DNA of 38,963 nucleotides from assembly GCA_018262705.1 (NCBI GenBank), contig JADFDQ010000017.1:1-38963 (forward strand). The letters are read 5' to 3'. The translations under genes and the position numbers were made by a program. Shown here piece by piece: positions 1 through 9,023 of the stretch. The notes under the pieces were generated by a model that saw nothing but the letters and a program-made list of their open reading frames with translations, searched no databases and was not told the origin of the DNA. Origin of the DNA: Xanthomonas sp. (lineage in GTDB: Bacteria > Pseudomonadota > Gammaproteobacteria > Xanthomonadales > Xanthomonadaceae). The first letter of the stretch is position 1. Every line of letters begins with the position of its first letter.

Positions 1-104
1 GCGTGGCGCACGCTCGTTGGGTAGGAACCACGAACGTACCGCCATCGCCAGGAGGCGGCGATATGAGTTTTCAGATCTAACGTGACGTGGCCCGCTATTG
101 ACAC
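1..104. other. 5' edge, leader of the first gene
   Basis: No gene can be assigned here. One plus-strand frame is open from the window edge to a TAA at 78-80 and could be the last two dozen codons of an upstream gene, but the residues match no family I recognise. The rest is the leader of the ferric-reductase-like gene. No clear promoter or strong ribosome binding site is visible before its start. Confidence 0.3.
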
Positions 105-1382
105 ATGAGATTCGCCATGTACCTTCGCGCTTGGCATTTAATCGTTGTGACGGTGATCGCTTGCGCGGCACTGGTGGCGCCGGGGCTGCCAGCGGGCACG
201 TACCTGACGATGGGCGCGGCCAGTCTGGTCGGCGGAATCGTCGCGCTGTCGCTGATGGCGTTTTGTCCCGTGTTGGCGGCACGCTGGCCACCGGTCGAGA
301 GCGCATTCGGTGGGCTCGACCGCGTGTACCTGGCGCACAAGTGGTTCGGCGTCTGGGCGCTCGTCTTTGCCTCCTTCCACCTGCTGTTCAAGGCCGACGC
401 CAGCGGCTGGGAAACGGTGGCGATCATGGCGCTGCCTGGCGGCTGGGGCCGCTTCGTGCGGCAGCTGTCGTTTGTCGCCCTGATGTTGATCATCCTGCTG
501 GCCCTCAACCGCAACATTCCCTACCGCACGTGGCGCTGGTGGCACAAGCTCTCGGGGCCGATTTTCATCGTGGTGGTGCTGCACTGGCTGAGCATCAAGC
601 AGCCGCTGGCCCTGGCCAGCCCGGCCGGCATCTGGTTGGCCACTGTGTCGGCGCTGGGCATCGTGGCCGCGCTGTACAAGCTGCTGCTGTATCCGTTCCT
701 GGCCCGGCACGGCGAGTACCGCGTGGTGGCCATGCATCCGGGTGCGGCTGCCATGCACCTGCAACTGGAACCGGTTGGCAAGGGCATCGATTTCCACCCG
801 GGCCAGTTCGGCTTCCTGCGCATGAAGGAAGACGGTTTGCGTGAGCCGCACCCGTTCACCATCGCCTCGGGCGGTGGAGGCAAGGGCCGCGTCGATTTCG
901 TGATCCGCAACCTCGGCGACTTCACTGCCAAGCTCATTGCCGATACGCGCATCGGCATGGGTGCCGACATCTACGCCCCGTACGGTCGCTTCGCCCGCCG
1001 CGCCGATGCGGGACGTGAAGCGTGGATCGCCGGCGGCGTGGGCATTTCGCCCTTCATCGCGTGGCTGCAGGACGAGCACGCGCAAGGCCTGGATCGGGTC
1101 ACGCTGTTCTACTTCTATACGCCGGGACGCGAATTTCCCGCGGCCGACGTGCTGGAAACGCTGGCGCATACGCGCGGCGCGGAGTTTGTGGCCGTGCCAC
1201 ACGGCGCGGCAGATCCCACTTTCGTCGAGCGCTTCACCACCCTTTGCCACGAGGGCGATCCGGGCGCGTTCGACGTGGCCTTCTGCGGCCCCCGTGGCCT
1301 GCTGACTGCCGTACGCAAGCTGATGCAGGCCAACGACGTCCCGGACGACAACCTGCGCTACGAATTGTTCGAGTTCCGATAG
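105..1382 (+). CDS. ferric reductase-like transmembrane flavoprotein
   Basis: Membrane oxidoreductase expected to pass electrons from NAD(P)H through FAD and two hemes across the inner membrane, as in ferric reductase/NOX-type proteins. About six hydrophobic segments fill residues 10-200. Two histidine pairs with heme-ligand spacing are visible (His78/His92 and His147/His160). A ferredoxin-reductase-like half follows: FAD motif HPFTIAS at 249-255, NAD(P)-binding GGVGISPF near 310-317, and a terminal CGPRG motif. The length of 425 aa fits the family. The start is ambiguous: ATG at 105 has no Shine-Dalgarno, and ATG at 117 is an alternative four codons in. The physiological acceptor (ferric iron, oxygen or another) cannot be read from sequence. 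It stands alone in its transcription unit. The stop codon TAG lies at the head of a REP-like sequence. Confidence 0.85.
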   Translation: MRFAMYLRAWHLIVVTVIACAALVAPGLPAGTYLTMGAASLVGGIVALSLMAFCPVLAARWPPVESAFGGLDRVYLAHKWFGVWALVFASFHLLFKADASGWETVAIMALPGGWGRFVRQLSFVALMLIILLALNRNIPYRTWRWWHKLSGPIFIVVVLHWLSIKQPLALASPAGIWLATVSALGIVAALYKLLLYPFLARHGEYRVVAMHPGAAAMHLQLEPVGKGIDFHPGQFGFLRMKEDGLREPHPFTIASGGGGKGRVDFVIRNLGDFTAKLIADTRIGMGADIYAPYGRFARRADAGREAWIAGGVGISPFIAWLQDEHAQGLDRVTLFYFYTPGREFPAADVLETLAHTRGAEFVAVPHGAADPTFVERFTTLCHEGDPGAFDVAFCGPRGLLTAVRKLMQANDVPDDNLRYELFEFR

Positions 1383-1420
1383 GAGCGCCGACTCGCGATC
1401 GGCGAGTGCGCGAGCACGAG
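1380..1420 (+). repeat. REP-like palindromic sequence at a stop codon
   Basis: The sequence begins TAGGAGCGC, where TAG is the stop codon of the preceding gene. It continues into a small hairpin: ACTCGC at 1391-1396 pairs with GCGAGT at 1402-1407 around a five-base loop. The same TAGGAGCGC head occurs at the rdgB stop codon on the minus strand (see 36281-36355), so this is probably a degraded single-arm member of the same dispersed element. No T-run follows, so it is not a typical terminator. Confidence 0.45.
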
Positions 1421-1536
1421 GTCACGAGTTCCGGGTCAGGCTTGGCCTCCGATGGAATGCGGCCCTGCATTGTCTTGCGCAATCTCGCCTGGACTTGATG
1501 CAAAATGCCTGAACCTGCAGGCAAACGGCGAACGCC

Positions 1537-2136
1537 ATGGCCAGCGAAGATCCGCGTATTGGCGCATACATCGCACGACAGGCCGATTTCGCCCGGCCAA
1601 TCCTGGAGGAGCTGCGCCGCCGCGTGCACGCGGCCTGCCCAGCGGCGGTGGAGACGATCAAGTGGGGCGCGCCGGCGTTCACTTACAACGACAAGTTGTT
1701 GGGGGTGATGGCCGGGTTCAAGCAACACGCGGTATTCAACTTGTGGCACGGCAAGCAAGTGGTGGGCGCCGATGCCGCAGCCCGGGGCGGCATGGGCCAG
1801 TACGGGCGCATTGCCGCGCTCGAGGATCTGCCGGGAAGGCGCGAGACCACGGGACACATCCGTGCGGCGATGGCGTTGATTGATTCAGGTGTCGCCGGCG
1901 CCACCGGCCGCAAGCCCAGGCCGTCGCTGCCGCTTCCCGATGACCTGGCCAAGGCCATGCGCGGCAACCAGGCGGCGCGCAAGGTCTGGGACGACTTCAC
2001 GCCCGGAAAGCAGCGCGACTACGCCGAATGGATCACCAGCGCCAAGCGCCCCGAAACCCGCGCCCGGCGGGTGGAGCAAGCGGTGGAGTGGATCGGTGAA
2101 GGAAAGTCGCGGAACTGGAAGCACCAAGGCGGCTGA
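1537..2136 (+). CDS. YdeI/DUF1801-family protein
   Basis: A soluble protein of 199 aa with two recognisable parts. The N-terminal DUF1801/YdhG-like domain (about residues 5-115) carries the usual ETIKWGAPAF stretch at about 37-46 and the following hydrophobic strands. The C-terminal region (about 130-199) resembles the YdeI/OmpD-associated tail: LPDDLAKAM, then WDDFTPGKQRDYAEWI, then a final basic GKSRNWKHQ. The biochemical role is unknown in the family. The start ATG follows a weak purine stretch, with no better in-frame alternative giving the full DUF1801 domain. It is 48 bp upstream of the ADP-ribosylglycohydrolase gene on the same strand, so co-transcription is plausible. Confidence 0.8.
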   Translation: MASEDPRIGAYIARQADFARPILEELRRRVHAACPAAVETIKWGAPAFTYNDKLLGVMAGFKQHAVFNLWHGKQVVGADAAARGGMGQYGRIAALEDLPGRRETTGHIRAAMALIDSGVAGATGRKPRPSLPLPDDLAKAMRGNQAARKVWDDFTPGKQRDYAEWITSAKRPETRARRVEQAVEWIGEGKSRNWKHQGG

Positions 2137-2184
2137 CCGGGAATTCGGCCGGCAGCATCCGATCCATGCATCGAGAGGACAACC

Positions 2185-2970
2185 ATGCTGGGCGCGGTCA
2201 TTGGCGACATCGTCGGGTCGGTGTACGAATTCGACAACCATCGGGCAAAGGACTTCCAGCCGTTCTTTCACTCGCAGGCGTTCTTCACCGACGACACGGT
2301 GTGCACGATCGCGGTGGCCGACGCCTTGCTCAACGACAGGGATCCCGCCGCGGCCCTGCGCGAGTGGGGCCGGCGCTACTGGGACAACGGCGGCTGGGGC
2401 CAACGCTTCGCGCTGTGGCTGACGAGCGACGACATGGGGCCGTACGACAGCCTCGGCAACGGCGCGGCGATGCGGGTGTCTCCGGCCGGCCTGCTGGCAG
2501 GCAGCGTGGAAGAGGCGGTCGCGCTGTCTGATCGCGTCACCGAGGTGACCCACAACCACCCCGAGGGCATGCGCGGCGCAGCGGCCACCGCGGTGTCGAT
2601 CCATCTGGCGCGGGTCGGTCGTTCGCAACCTGAAATCCGCGCATGGATTGCACGACGGTTCGGCTATGACCTGTCGGCATCGGTCGATGCGATCCGTCCG
2701 AATTACGTTTACAACGAACTCAGCCGGGACACCGTGCCGCAGGCGCTGACCTGCGCGCTGGAAGCGCGCGATTACGAAGATGCGATCCGCAACGCGATTT
2801 CGATCGGCGGCGACAGCGACACCATCGCGGCGATTGCCGGCGGCGTGGCCGAAGCGCTGTTCGGGATCGATGATGCGACGGCGGCAGTCGGCTGGGCCTT
2901 TCTTCCGGACGATCTGGGTGCGGTTCTGAAGCAGCTGTACGCCGTGGCGGAACCGCTGCCTGGCGGATGA
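2185..2970 (+). CDS. ADP-ribosylglycohydrolase (DraG/ARH-like)
   Basis: Predicted Mg2+-dependent hydrolase removing ADP-ribose from proteins or other acceptors. The metal-site motifs of the family are present: GAVIGDIVGS at the N terminus, TDDT (residues 35-38) and GGDSDT (208-213), with GNGAAMRVSP at 91-100. The length of 261 aa is normal for a bare catalytic domain. A good ribosome binding site (GAGAGGA, near 2171-2177) fixes the start. There is no DraT-like ADP-ribosyltransferase or nitrogenase gene in the window, so a DraG role in nitrogen fixation is not supported. The substrate is unknown, and the enzyme could equally act on free or nucleic-acid ADP-ribose. The stop overlaps no downstream start once the next gene is placed at 3063. 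Confidence 0.9.
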   Translation: MLGAVIGDIVGSVYEFDNHRAKDFQPFFHSQAFFTDDTVCTIAVADALLNDRDPAAALREWGRRYWDNGGWGQRFALWLTSDDMGPYDSLGNGAAMRVSPAGLLAGSVEEAVALSDRVTEVTHNHPEGMRGAAATAVSIHLARVGRSQPEIRAWIARRFGYDLSASVDAIRPNYVYNELSRDTVPQALTCALEARDYEDAIRNAISIGGDSDTIAAIAGGVAEALFGIDDATAAVGWAFLPDDLGAVLKQLYAVAEPLPGG

Positions 2971-3062
2971 ACACGGTCAGCGGTCCTGCGGTTGTTAGGA
3001 TGCAACATGCTTCACTTGCAACGCCGTCAGGATCGCGGGCCGGGAAACGGGAGAGCCATGCA

Positions 3063-3662
3063 ATGCGTTATTCCTTGAAGTTCGCCGTTGCCACCGTGGG
3101 CCTGCTTCTGGTCACGGGAAGTTCAACGTTGCCGGTCGCCCATGCGGCAACCGCAGGCATCGCTGCTTGTCGAATCTCCGCCTGGTCCACCGATGTCGAC
3201 CCCAACGGATTGGCGGTTCGCTCCGGTCCCGGTACCGGTAACGCCGTCATCGGCCGACTGCCTCCACCGGATGGTGCCGCGGGTTACCACGAGGCCGCCG
3301 AAGTGGCGATTACCGGATCGCAAAACGGCTGGTTCCGCATCAGCGCTGCGACCATGATGGACTACGAAGGCGACAAGCCGGACAAGCTGCTCTTCAAGGG
3401 AGAGGGCTGGGTGTCGGGGCGTTACCTCGGCCTGTTGCTCAACGACTCGAACCTGCATCGCGAACCCGCACTCGAATCTCCCGTGGTCGCGAATCTCTCC
3501 TTCTCCGACCCGGACGGGAACAGTGTGGGACCGGATGCCTACGCGGTTCGCCTGCATGCCTGCAAAGACAACTGGGCCGAGGTTGATGCCTCTTTCGAGG
3601 GCAGGCATTTTCACGGGTGGGCGACGCACACCTGCTCCAACCAGGTGACAACCTGTCCCTGA
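3063..3662 (+). CDS. secreted SH3-like domain protein
   Basis: Predicted exported protein of 199 aa. I place the start at ATG 3063 because a Shine-Dalgarno (GGGAGAG) lies about 8 bases upstream and because the protein then opens with a classical signal peptide: MRYSLKF, a hydrophobic core, and cleavage after AHA. An earlier in-frame ATG at 2967 would put 32 polar residues before the signal. The mature part contains 'NGLAVRSGPGTGNAVIGRLP', typical of bacterial SH3b domains. A second SH3-like half may follow from GEGWVSGRYLGLLL. Four or more cysteines in the mature chain suggest disulfides. Role unknown; such proteins are usually periplasmic or wall-associated. It sits 92 bp after the glycohydrolase, perhaps in the same transcript. 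Confidence 0.75.
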   Translation: MRYSLKFAVATVGLLLVTGSSTLPVAHAATAGIAACRISAWSTDVDPNGLAVRSGPGTGNAVIGRLPPPDGAAGYHEAAEVAITGSQNGWFRISAATMMDYEGDKPDKLLFKGEGWVSGRYLGLLLNDSNLHREPALESPVVANLSFSDPDGNSVGPDAYAVRLHACKDNWAEVDASFEGRHFHGWATHTCSNQVTTCP

Positions 3663-3880
3663 TCCCGTACGGAACGCGCCTTGTTCGTGTTGCGGGGGGT
3701 ATCCGAATTACCTGATTTCTTGGCGCTTGGACGGCTCGGAAAGCCGTTGCCGCTTATCGCTTGACCCAGCAGGTTTGCGCCGCGCCGGGAAACATGGGCC
3801 GCCCGGACACATCGGGAATCCTGTGCAAGACTGTCGCCACAGACCGGGCGCGGTGTCCCGGCCCCGAGAACGCAGCGCGC

Positions 3881-5743
3881 ATGAACCACTTCCTTGCCGA
3901 ACTCAAGCGCCGCAACGTGATTCGCGTGGCGGGGCTGTATCTGGCCGGTGCGTGGCTGCTGCTGCAGGTGGCGGGCACGGTGCTGCCGATGCTGTCGGCG
4001 CCGGAGTGGCTGGGGCGCGCCATTCTTCTGGCGACCGCCATTGCTTTCGTGCCGGCGCTGGTGATCGCCTGGGTGTTCCAGTGGACGCCCGGTGGTTTGA
4101 AGCGCGAGCTGTCGCCCGAACAGGCGGCTTCCGTGCCGGCGGCGTCGAGCCGGAAAATCGACTACCTGATCATGCTGGTGCTGGCGCTGGCGCTCGGGTA
4201 TTTCGCGTTCGACAAGTTCGTGCTGGCGCCGCATCGGCAGGCGGAGCTGGCGGCGGAAGCGCGCATGGAAGGGCGCAGCGACGCGATTCGGGAGACCTTC
4301 GGGGAGCGCTCGATCGCGGTGCTGCCGTTTGCCGACATGAGCCAGGCGCACGACCAGCAGTACCTGTCGGACGGGATCGCCGAGGAACTGCTCAACCTGC
4401 TGGCGAAGGTGTCGGAGCTGCGGGTGATTTCGCGTTCGTCGGCGTTTTCCTTCCGCGACCGCAAAGAGGACATTCCGACCATCGCGCGCAAGCTGGACGT
4501 GGGCTACATCCTCGACGGTTCGATCCGCAAGGCCGGCAACCGCGTGCGGATCACCGTGCAGTTGATCGACGGACGCTCGGACACGCAGCTGTGGAACGAT
4601 AGCTACGACCGGCCGCTGGACGATATTTTCGCGGTCCAGGACGAGATCGGCGCGGCGGTGGTGGCGCAGCTGAAGGTGAAGCTGCTGGGCAAGGGCGCAC
4701 CGCGGGCGAACCGGACTGACCCGCGCAGCTTTACCTTGTACCTGCAGAGCCTGAACAGCTATCGCCAGCAGTCCACCGAAGGCTATGCGCAGGCATTGGC
4801 GCTGGCCAAGCAGGCGCTGGCGATCGATCCGCGCAATGTCGAGGCGTGGAACTTGTTGGCGGGTATCTACAACCGACAAGCCCGATACGGCCTGATCCCC
4901 CCGGACGAAGGCAACCGGCTGGCACGGGAGGCGGCCGACAAGGCGCTGGCAATCGACCCTGGTTCCGCCTCGGCCTACGCGGAGTTGGCCAGTATCTCGT
5001 TGACGTACAACGACGATGTTGCCGAAGCCGCGCGACAGATTCAACGGGCGCTGGAACTGGAGCCCGGCAATGCTGCCGTACTGGGGATGGCATCGACCGT
5101 GGCGCAAAGCCTGGGGCGGCTGGAACTGGCCGCGAGAATTGACAAGGCGCTGGCGGCACGCGATCCGCTGCGGCCCGACAGTCATCACAACCTGTGCCTG
5201 GGTGAGGCTTACCTCGGCAAGCTGGATGCTGCGATCAGCGCTTGTCGCGTCGCTTTGGCTTTGGAGCCGGAGCGAACCAACACCCACTACACCCTTGCCA
5301 CGATCTATCTGGCGAAGGGTGAGCCGCAAGCGGCCCTGCAGGAAGCCAGGCTGGAGCCGTTCGAGCCGTTCCGCCTGTTCGGCGAGGCGATGGCCTACCA
5401 TTCGCTCGGCCAGCACGCGCAATCGGACACCGTGCTTGCCGATATCAAGTCGAAGTACGGCAATGATGCTGCGTACAACATCGGCTACATCGAAGCGTGG
5501 CGCGGCAATGTCGACGATGCGTTTGCCTGGCTGGACAAGGCGGTGGAATACAAGGATGCAGGTTTGGCCACGATCACCGCAAACCCGTTGTTGGCAGGGC
5601 TCAGGGACGATCCGCGCTGGCTCCCGTTCCTGCGTAAATTAGGCAAAGCGCCCGAGCAGATGGGGCGGGTTGCGTTTGATGTTGAATTGCCGGGCGGAGC
5701 CGGTGCGATCCCTGCGGCGGGAGCGGTTCACCCCGATGAATGA
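3881..5743 (+). CDS. membrane-anchored TolB-like/TPR protein
   Basis: A 620-aa protein of a type common in xanthomonads, often labelled 'adenylate cyclase-like TPR protein'. Three hydrophobic segments (about 13-35, 47-67, 94-112) precede a TolB/FlgO-like N-terminal domain. That domain starts at SIAVLPFADMS (about 144), runs through YLSDGIAEELLNLLAKV and the GYILDGSIRKAGNRVRITVQ segment, and ends near 270. The C-terminal half is a run of tetratricopeptide repeats. No cyclase, kinase or DNA-binding domain is present, so catalytic function is unlikely; a protein-protein scaffold is the best inference. The start at ATG 3881 (MNHFLAELKRRNV) matches the conserved N terminus of this group, although the open frame extends 40 codons further upstream. 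The 3' end overlaps the next gene by 8 bp, indicating translational coupling. Confidence 0.8.
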   Translation: MNHFLAELKRRNVIRVAGLYLAGAWLLLQVAGTVLPMLSAPEWLGRAILLATAIAFVPALVIAWVFQWTPGGLKRELSPEQAASVPAASSRKIDYLIMLVLALALGYFAFDKFVLAPHRQAELAAEARMEGRSDAIRETFGERSIAVLPFADMSQAHDQQYLSDGIAEELLNLLAKVSELRVISRSSAFSFRDRKEDIPTIARKLDVGYILDGSIRKAGNRVRITVQLIDGRSDTQLWNDSYDRPLDDIFAVQDEIGAAVVAQLKVKLLGKGAPRANRTDPRSFTLYLQSLNSYRQQSTEGYAQALALAKQALAIDPRNVEAWNLLAGIYNRQARYGLIPPDEGNRLAREAADKALAIDPGSASAYAELASISLTYNDDVAEAARQIQRALELEPGNAAVLGMASTVAQSLGRLELAARIDKALAARDPLRPDSHHNLCLGEAYLGKLDAAISACRVALALEPERTNTHYTLATIYLAKGEPQAALQEARLEPFEPFRLFGEAMAYHSLGQHAQSDTVLADIKSKYGNDAAYNIGYIEAWRGNVDDAFAWLDKAVEYKDAGLATITANPLLAGLRDDPRWLPFLRKLGKAPEQMGRVAFDVELPGGAGAIPAAGAVHPDE

Positions 5744-7352
5744 CGGCGCCCTCATCCTCGGCGGCGGCCACAACGGCCTCGTGTGCGCGGCCTATCTGGC
5801 GGCGGCCGGGCTGAAGGTGCGGGTGCTGGAACGGCGCGCGATTGTAGGCGGCGCGGCGGTGACCGAGGAATTTTATCCGGGCTTTCGCAACTCGCTGGCC
5901 AGCTACACGGTGAGCCTGCTCAATCCGGACGTGATTCGCGAACTGAAGCTCCATGAACACGGCCTGCGGATTGTCGAACGGCCGTATTCCAATTTCCTGC
6001 CGCTGCCGGACCGGCGCAGCTTTCGGCTCGGCGGCGAGCACACCCAGCGCGACGTGGCCAAGTGGTCGAAGCGCGATGCGCAGCGCTTGCCGGAGTACAC
6101 CGCGATGCTCGAGCGCATCGTCGCGGTGCTGCGGGTGCTGATCCGGAACACGCCGCCGAACGTGTCCGAACACTTCGTGCTGTCCGACTGGATCCATTCG
6201 ACCACGGTCGCCCGCCAGCTGTGGGCGCTGGACATGCGCGGGCGCCGCGATCTGCTCGATCTGTTCGCCAAATCGGCCGGTGAATTGCTCGACGACTGGT
6301 TCGAAGGCGAGCCGCTCAAGGCCGCGCTGGGCTGGGATTCGGTGGTCGGCAATTTCGCCAGCCCCTACACGCCGGGCAGCGCCTATGTGCTGCTGCACCA
6401 CCTGTTCGGCGAGGTCAACGGCAAGCCCGGCACATGGGGCCATGCGATCGGCGGGATGGGCGCGATCACCCAGGCGATGCGCGCCGAGTGCGAGGCGCGC
6501 GGCGTTGTCATCGAAACCAACGCGGACGTGGCGCGATTGCTGGTCGAAAACGGCAAGGCGGTGGGTGCCGAATTGGCGGATGGGCGCACCTTCCGGGCCA
6601 GGATCGTGGCCAGCGGGGTGAACCCGAAGCTGCTGTACACGCAGTTGGTCGAACCCGGCGTACTGGATGTCGATACGGCTACGCGCATGCGCCGCTACCG
6701 CTGTGGTTCGGGCACCTTCCGCATGAACGTTGCGCTGTCGGAATTGCCGGATTTCACCGCCGCACCGGGCAGAAAGCTGCAGCCACACCACCAGAGCGGG
6801 ATCCTGATCGGGCCATCGCTGGCCTATTTCGAACAGGCCTATTTCGACGCCAAATCGCGGGCGCACAACCCCGGCTGGGCGCGCAAGCCGATCGTCGAGC
6901 TGGTGATTTCCTCGACGCTGGACGACACGCTGGCGCCGAAAGGCCGGCACGTGGCCAGCCTGTTCTGCCAGCAGGTCAATCCGGTGCTGCTGGATGCCGA
7001 TGGCGGCTGGCAGGCGCACCGCGAAACGGTCGCGAAATTGATGATCGACACCGTGACCGACTACGCGCCCAACTTCGCGCGCAGCGTGCTCGGCTACGAG
7101 GCGCTCTCGCCACTGGATCTTGAGCAGCGCCTCGGCCTGATTGGCGGCGACATCTTCCACGGCGCGCTGGGATTGGATCAGATGTTCAGCGCGCGCCCGC
7201 TGCTCGGCCAGGGCAGCTACCGCGGTGCCTTCAAGAACCTGTATCTGTGCGGTTCTGGCAGCCATCCCGGCGGCGGCGTGACCGGCTTGCCGGGCCGCAA
7301 TGCGGCGCGCGAAATCCTGCACGACCTGCGCCGGCGACCGCGACCGGATTGA
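5736..7352 (+). CDS. PYROXD2/phytoene-desaturase-like FAD oxidoreductase
   Basis: Predicted FAD-dependent amine-oxidase/phytoene-desaturase fold protein of 538 aa. The dinucleotide-binding motif GGGHNGLVCAAYLAAAG is at residues 8-24, with the acidic end of the second strand in RVLERR. The C-terminal FAD motif reads LYLCGSGSHPGGGVTGLPG. The subgroup signature GGAAVTEEFYPGF points to the PYROXD2-like branch rather than to carotenoid CrtI. No carotenoid genes are nearby. Substrate unknown. ATG 5736 has a GGCGGGAG stretch upstream and overlaps the stop of the TPR gene (ATGAATGA), so the pair is likely one operon. A terminator-like hairpin follows at 7435. Confidence 0.85.
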   Translation: MNDGALILGGGHNGLVCAAYLAAAGLKVRVLERRAIVGGAAVTEEFYPGFRNSLASYTVSLLNPDVIRELKLHEHGLRIVERPYSNFLPLPDRRSFRLGGEHTQRDVAKWSKRDAQRLPEYTAMLERIVAVLRVLIRNTPPNVSEHFVLSDWIHSTTVARQLWALDMRGRRDLLDLFAKSAGELLDDWFEGEPLKAALGWDSVVGNFASPYTPGSAYVLLHHLFGEVNGKPGTWGHAIGGMGAITQAMRAECEARGVVIETNADVARLLVENGKAVGAELADGRTFRARIVASGVNPKLLYTQLVEPGVLDVDTATRMRRYRCGSGTFRMNVALSELPDFTAAPGRKLQPHHQSGILIGPSLAYFEQAYFDAKSRAHNPGWARKPIVELVISSTLDDTLAPKGRHVASLFCQQVNPVLLDADGGWQAHRETVAKLMIDTVTDYAPNFARSVLGYEALSPLDLEQRLGLIGGDIFHGALGLDQMFSARPLLGQGSYRGAFKNLYLCGSGSHPGGGVTGLPGRNAAREILHDLRRRPRPD

Positions 7353-7434
7353 AGCGCGTTGTGCGCTGCAGCGTGCATCGGCCATAACGATTCCTTCACG
7401 ATAACCGCGCGTCCCGACGTGGGGGAGGGAGCAG

Positions 7435-7468
7435 GCCCGTGGAGACTTCGGTCGAAGCGGGCTTTTTT
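7435..7468 (+). terminator. Rho-independent terminator after the oxidoreductase
   Basis: GCCCG (7435-7439) pairs with CGGGC (7458-7462), and an inner CTTC/GAAG hairpin lies between them with an asymmetric bulge. Six T residues follow at 7463-7468. It sits 83 bp past the oxidoreductase stop and 24 bp before the end of the convergent ATPase gene, so it probably ends the plus-strand transcript. Confidence 0.65.
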
Positions 7469-7491
7469 ATGTTCGCGGTCTTGGGTCGGAC

Positions 7492-8979
7492 TCAGCCGGC
7501 CGGCACCGTGCGCGGCAGCGCCCACGCGCGCAGCGCCTGCACCTGTTCGGCCATCAGCACCGACAGCGGCCGGGTGCCCTGAATTTCCTGCAGCAGCAGC
7601 GCGGAGTCCAACTCGGCCTTGTTGGCATAGGCGGCATACAGCGCGCTGACGATGACCTGTTCGATCTCGGCGCCGGAAAAGCCCTCGGAGGCAGCGGCGA
7701 GCGCATCCAGATCGATGGTCTCGCGCGGCAGTTTCCGCTTGTCCAGATGCAGCGCGAAGATTTCAGCGCGGGTCGCAGCGTCGGGCAGATCGACGAAGAA
7801 AATCTCGTCGAAGCGGCCCTTGCGCAGCAGTTCCGCCGGCAACCGTTCAACCTGGTTGGCGGTGGCGACCAGGAACACCCGCGATTTGCGTTCGGCCATC
7901 CAGGTCAGCAGGTAGCCAAGCACGCGCTGCGACAGCCCGCCGTCGCCGTTGCCGGAATCCACCGCCAACCCTTTTTCGATTTCATCGACCCACAGCACGC
8001 AGGGCGCGAGCTGCTCCACCGAAGCCAGCGCCTGCCGCAGGTTCTTCTCGGTTTCACCGTGGTACTTGTCGTACAGGGTGCCGAAGTCCAGCCGCACCAG
8101 CGGCACCTCGAAACCGCCGGCCACCGCTTTGGCGACCAAAGATTTTCCGCAGCCCTGCACGCCCAGCAGCAGCATGCCTTTGGGCGGTTCCAGCCCTGCC
8201 GGCGGCGGATCCTGGAGGAATGGAATGCGCCGCTGCGCGACCCACTGTTTCAATCGCGCAGCGCCGGCGATGTCGGAAAAATGCGCGGTGTCGTATTCGT
8301 AATGCAGATGGCCGCTCTTGTTGAGCAGCTCAAACTTCAGCCGCGCCAGTTCCGGAAGATCGTGCGGGCCGAGCGCGCCGTCGCGCCAGATCAGGTGGCG
8401 GGCGATCCGGCGCGCATCGGTTGCGCTCATGCCCTGCAGGTTGCGCACGATCTGGCGCACCGCGTCGGGATCCACCTCGACCCGCCGGCCGCCGTTTTGC
8501 TTGGCGAACTCGACCGCTTCTTCCCTGACGATCTTCAGCAGCGCGTCGGGATCCGGAAGTTGCAGCGCAAAGCGCACTGCAAAAGGTTCCAGCGCATCGG
8601 GCAGCTCGATCTTGGCGCCGGCCAGCACGAGGACGTGGGGTTGGCAGCCGCGACGTTCGATCAAGTCGCGCAAGGCGCGCTGGTAACTGGCATAGCCGAG
8701 GTAGGGGGTGGCGTCGAGCAGCACATAGATGCCGCGCTGGGTGGCGGCGCGAATGTCCTGCAGGGTCGCGCTCAGGTCGGGGGCGATCCGGCTCTCGTCC
8801 TCGCTGTCCATGTCCATCCGGCGCAGGCCTTCGGTCACGCTCCAGCGCCACAGCGCACGCCAAGCGTGCATCAACGACTGCCGGAACAGCGCCATGACCC
8901 GCGCTTCATCGGGTGTTTCGATGACCAGCAACGGGGTTTCGGCGCGGATCAGCGCCACCAGATCCTGCAATTCGCTCAT
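7492..8979 (-). CDS. Ycf46-like AAA ATPase
   Basis: Predicted AAA+ ATPase of 495 aa in the uncharacterised Ycf46 group (plastid, cyanobacterial and proteobacterial members). The N-terminal part (about 1-220) has the family opening [27 protein letters not shown] and no known catalytic motif. The AAA module follows: Walker A GVQGCGKS at 273-280, Walker B CVLWVDEI at 327-334, sensor-1 VATAN, and an arginine-finger-like RKGRFDE. All ATPase residues look intact. Cellular function is unknown; roles in chaperone or carbon/stress regulation have been suggested for relatives. It is divergent from glnE across 44 bp, so they share a promoter region. I chose the ATG at 8979 over upstream starts because translation from it matches the conserved N terminus. 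Confidence 0.85.
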   Translation of the reverse strand: MSELQDLVALIRAETPLLVIETPDEARVMALFRQSLMHAWRALWRWSVTEGLRRMDMDSEDESRIAPDLSATLQDIRAATQRGIYVLLDATPYLGYASYQRALRDLIERRGCQPHVLVLAGAKIELPDALEPFAVRFALQLPDPDALLKIVREEAVEFAKQNGGRRVEVDPDAVRQIVRNLQGMSATDARRIARHLIWRDGALGPHDLPELARLKFELLNKSGHLHYEYDTAHFSDIAGAARLKQWVAQRRIPFLQDPPPAGLEPPKGMLLLGVQGCGKSLVAKAVAGGFEVPLVRLDFGTLYDKYHGETEKNLRQALASVEQLAPCVLWVDEIEKGLAVDSGNGDGGLSQRVLGYLLTWMAERKSRVFLVATANQVERLPAELLRKGRFDEIFFVDLPDAATRAEIFALHLDKRKLPRETIDLDALAAASEGFSGAEIEQVIVSALYAAYANKAELDSALLLQEIQGTRPLSVLMAEQVQALRAWALPRTVPAG

Positions 8980-9023
8980 GGGCGGCAACGATAGCGGCCC
9001 GCGCGGGATGCCACAATCGGCGC

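Noticed and set aside
138-1250. Long minus-strand open frame opposite the ferric-reductase-like gene
   Set aside because: Antisense shadow typical of GC-rich DNA; Arg/His/Gln-rich translation with no family resemblance, while the plus strand encodes a complete oxidoreductase.
2967-3062. Upstream ATG for the SH3-like protein overlapping the glycohydrolase stop
   Set aside because: It places 32 polar residues before a standard signal peptide; ATG 3063 has a proper ribosome site.
3611-5422. 603-codon minus-strand open frame opposite the TPR gene
   Set aside because: Low-complexity Arg/Gln-rich product and no ribosome site; the plus-strand frame has clear TolB-like and TPR domains.
5601-7385. 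594-codon minus-strand open frame opposite the PYROXD2-like gene
   Set aside because: Shadow frame; the plus strand holds intact FAD motifs at both ends.
7747-8994. 415-codon plus-strand frame opposite the AAA ATPase
   Set aside because: Gln/His/Arg-rich translation without domains; the minus strand carries full Walker motifs.
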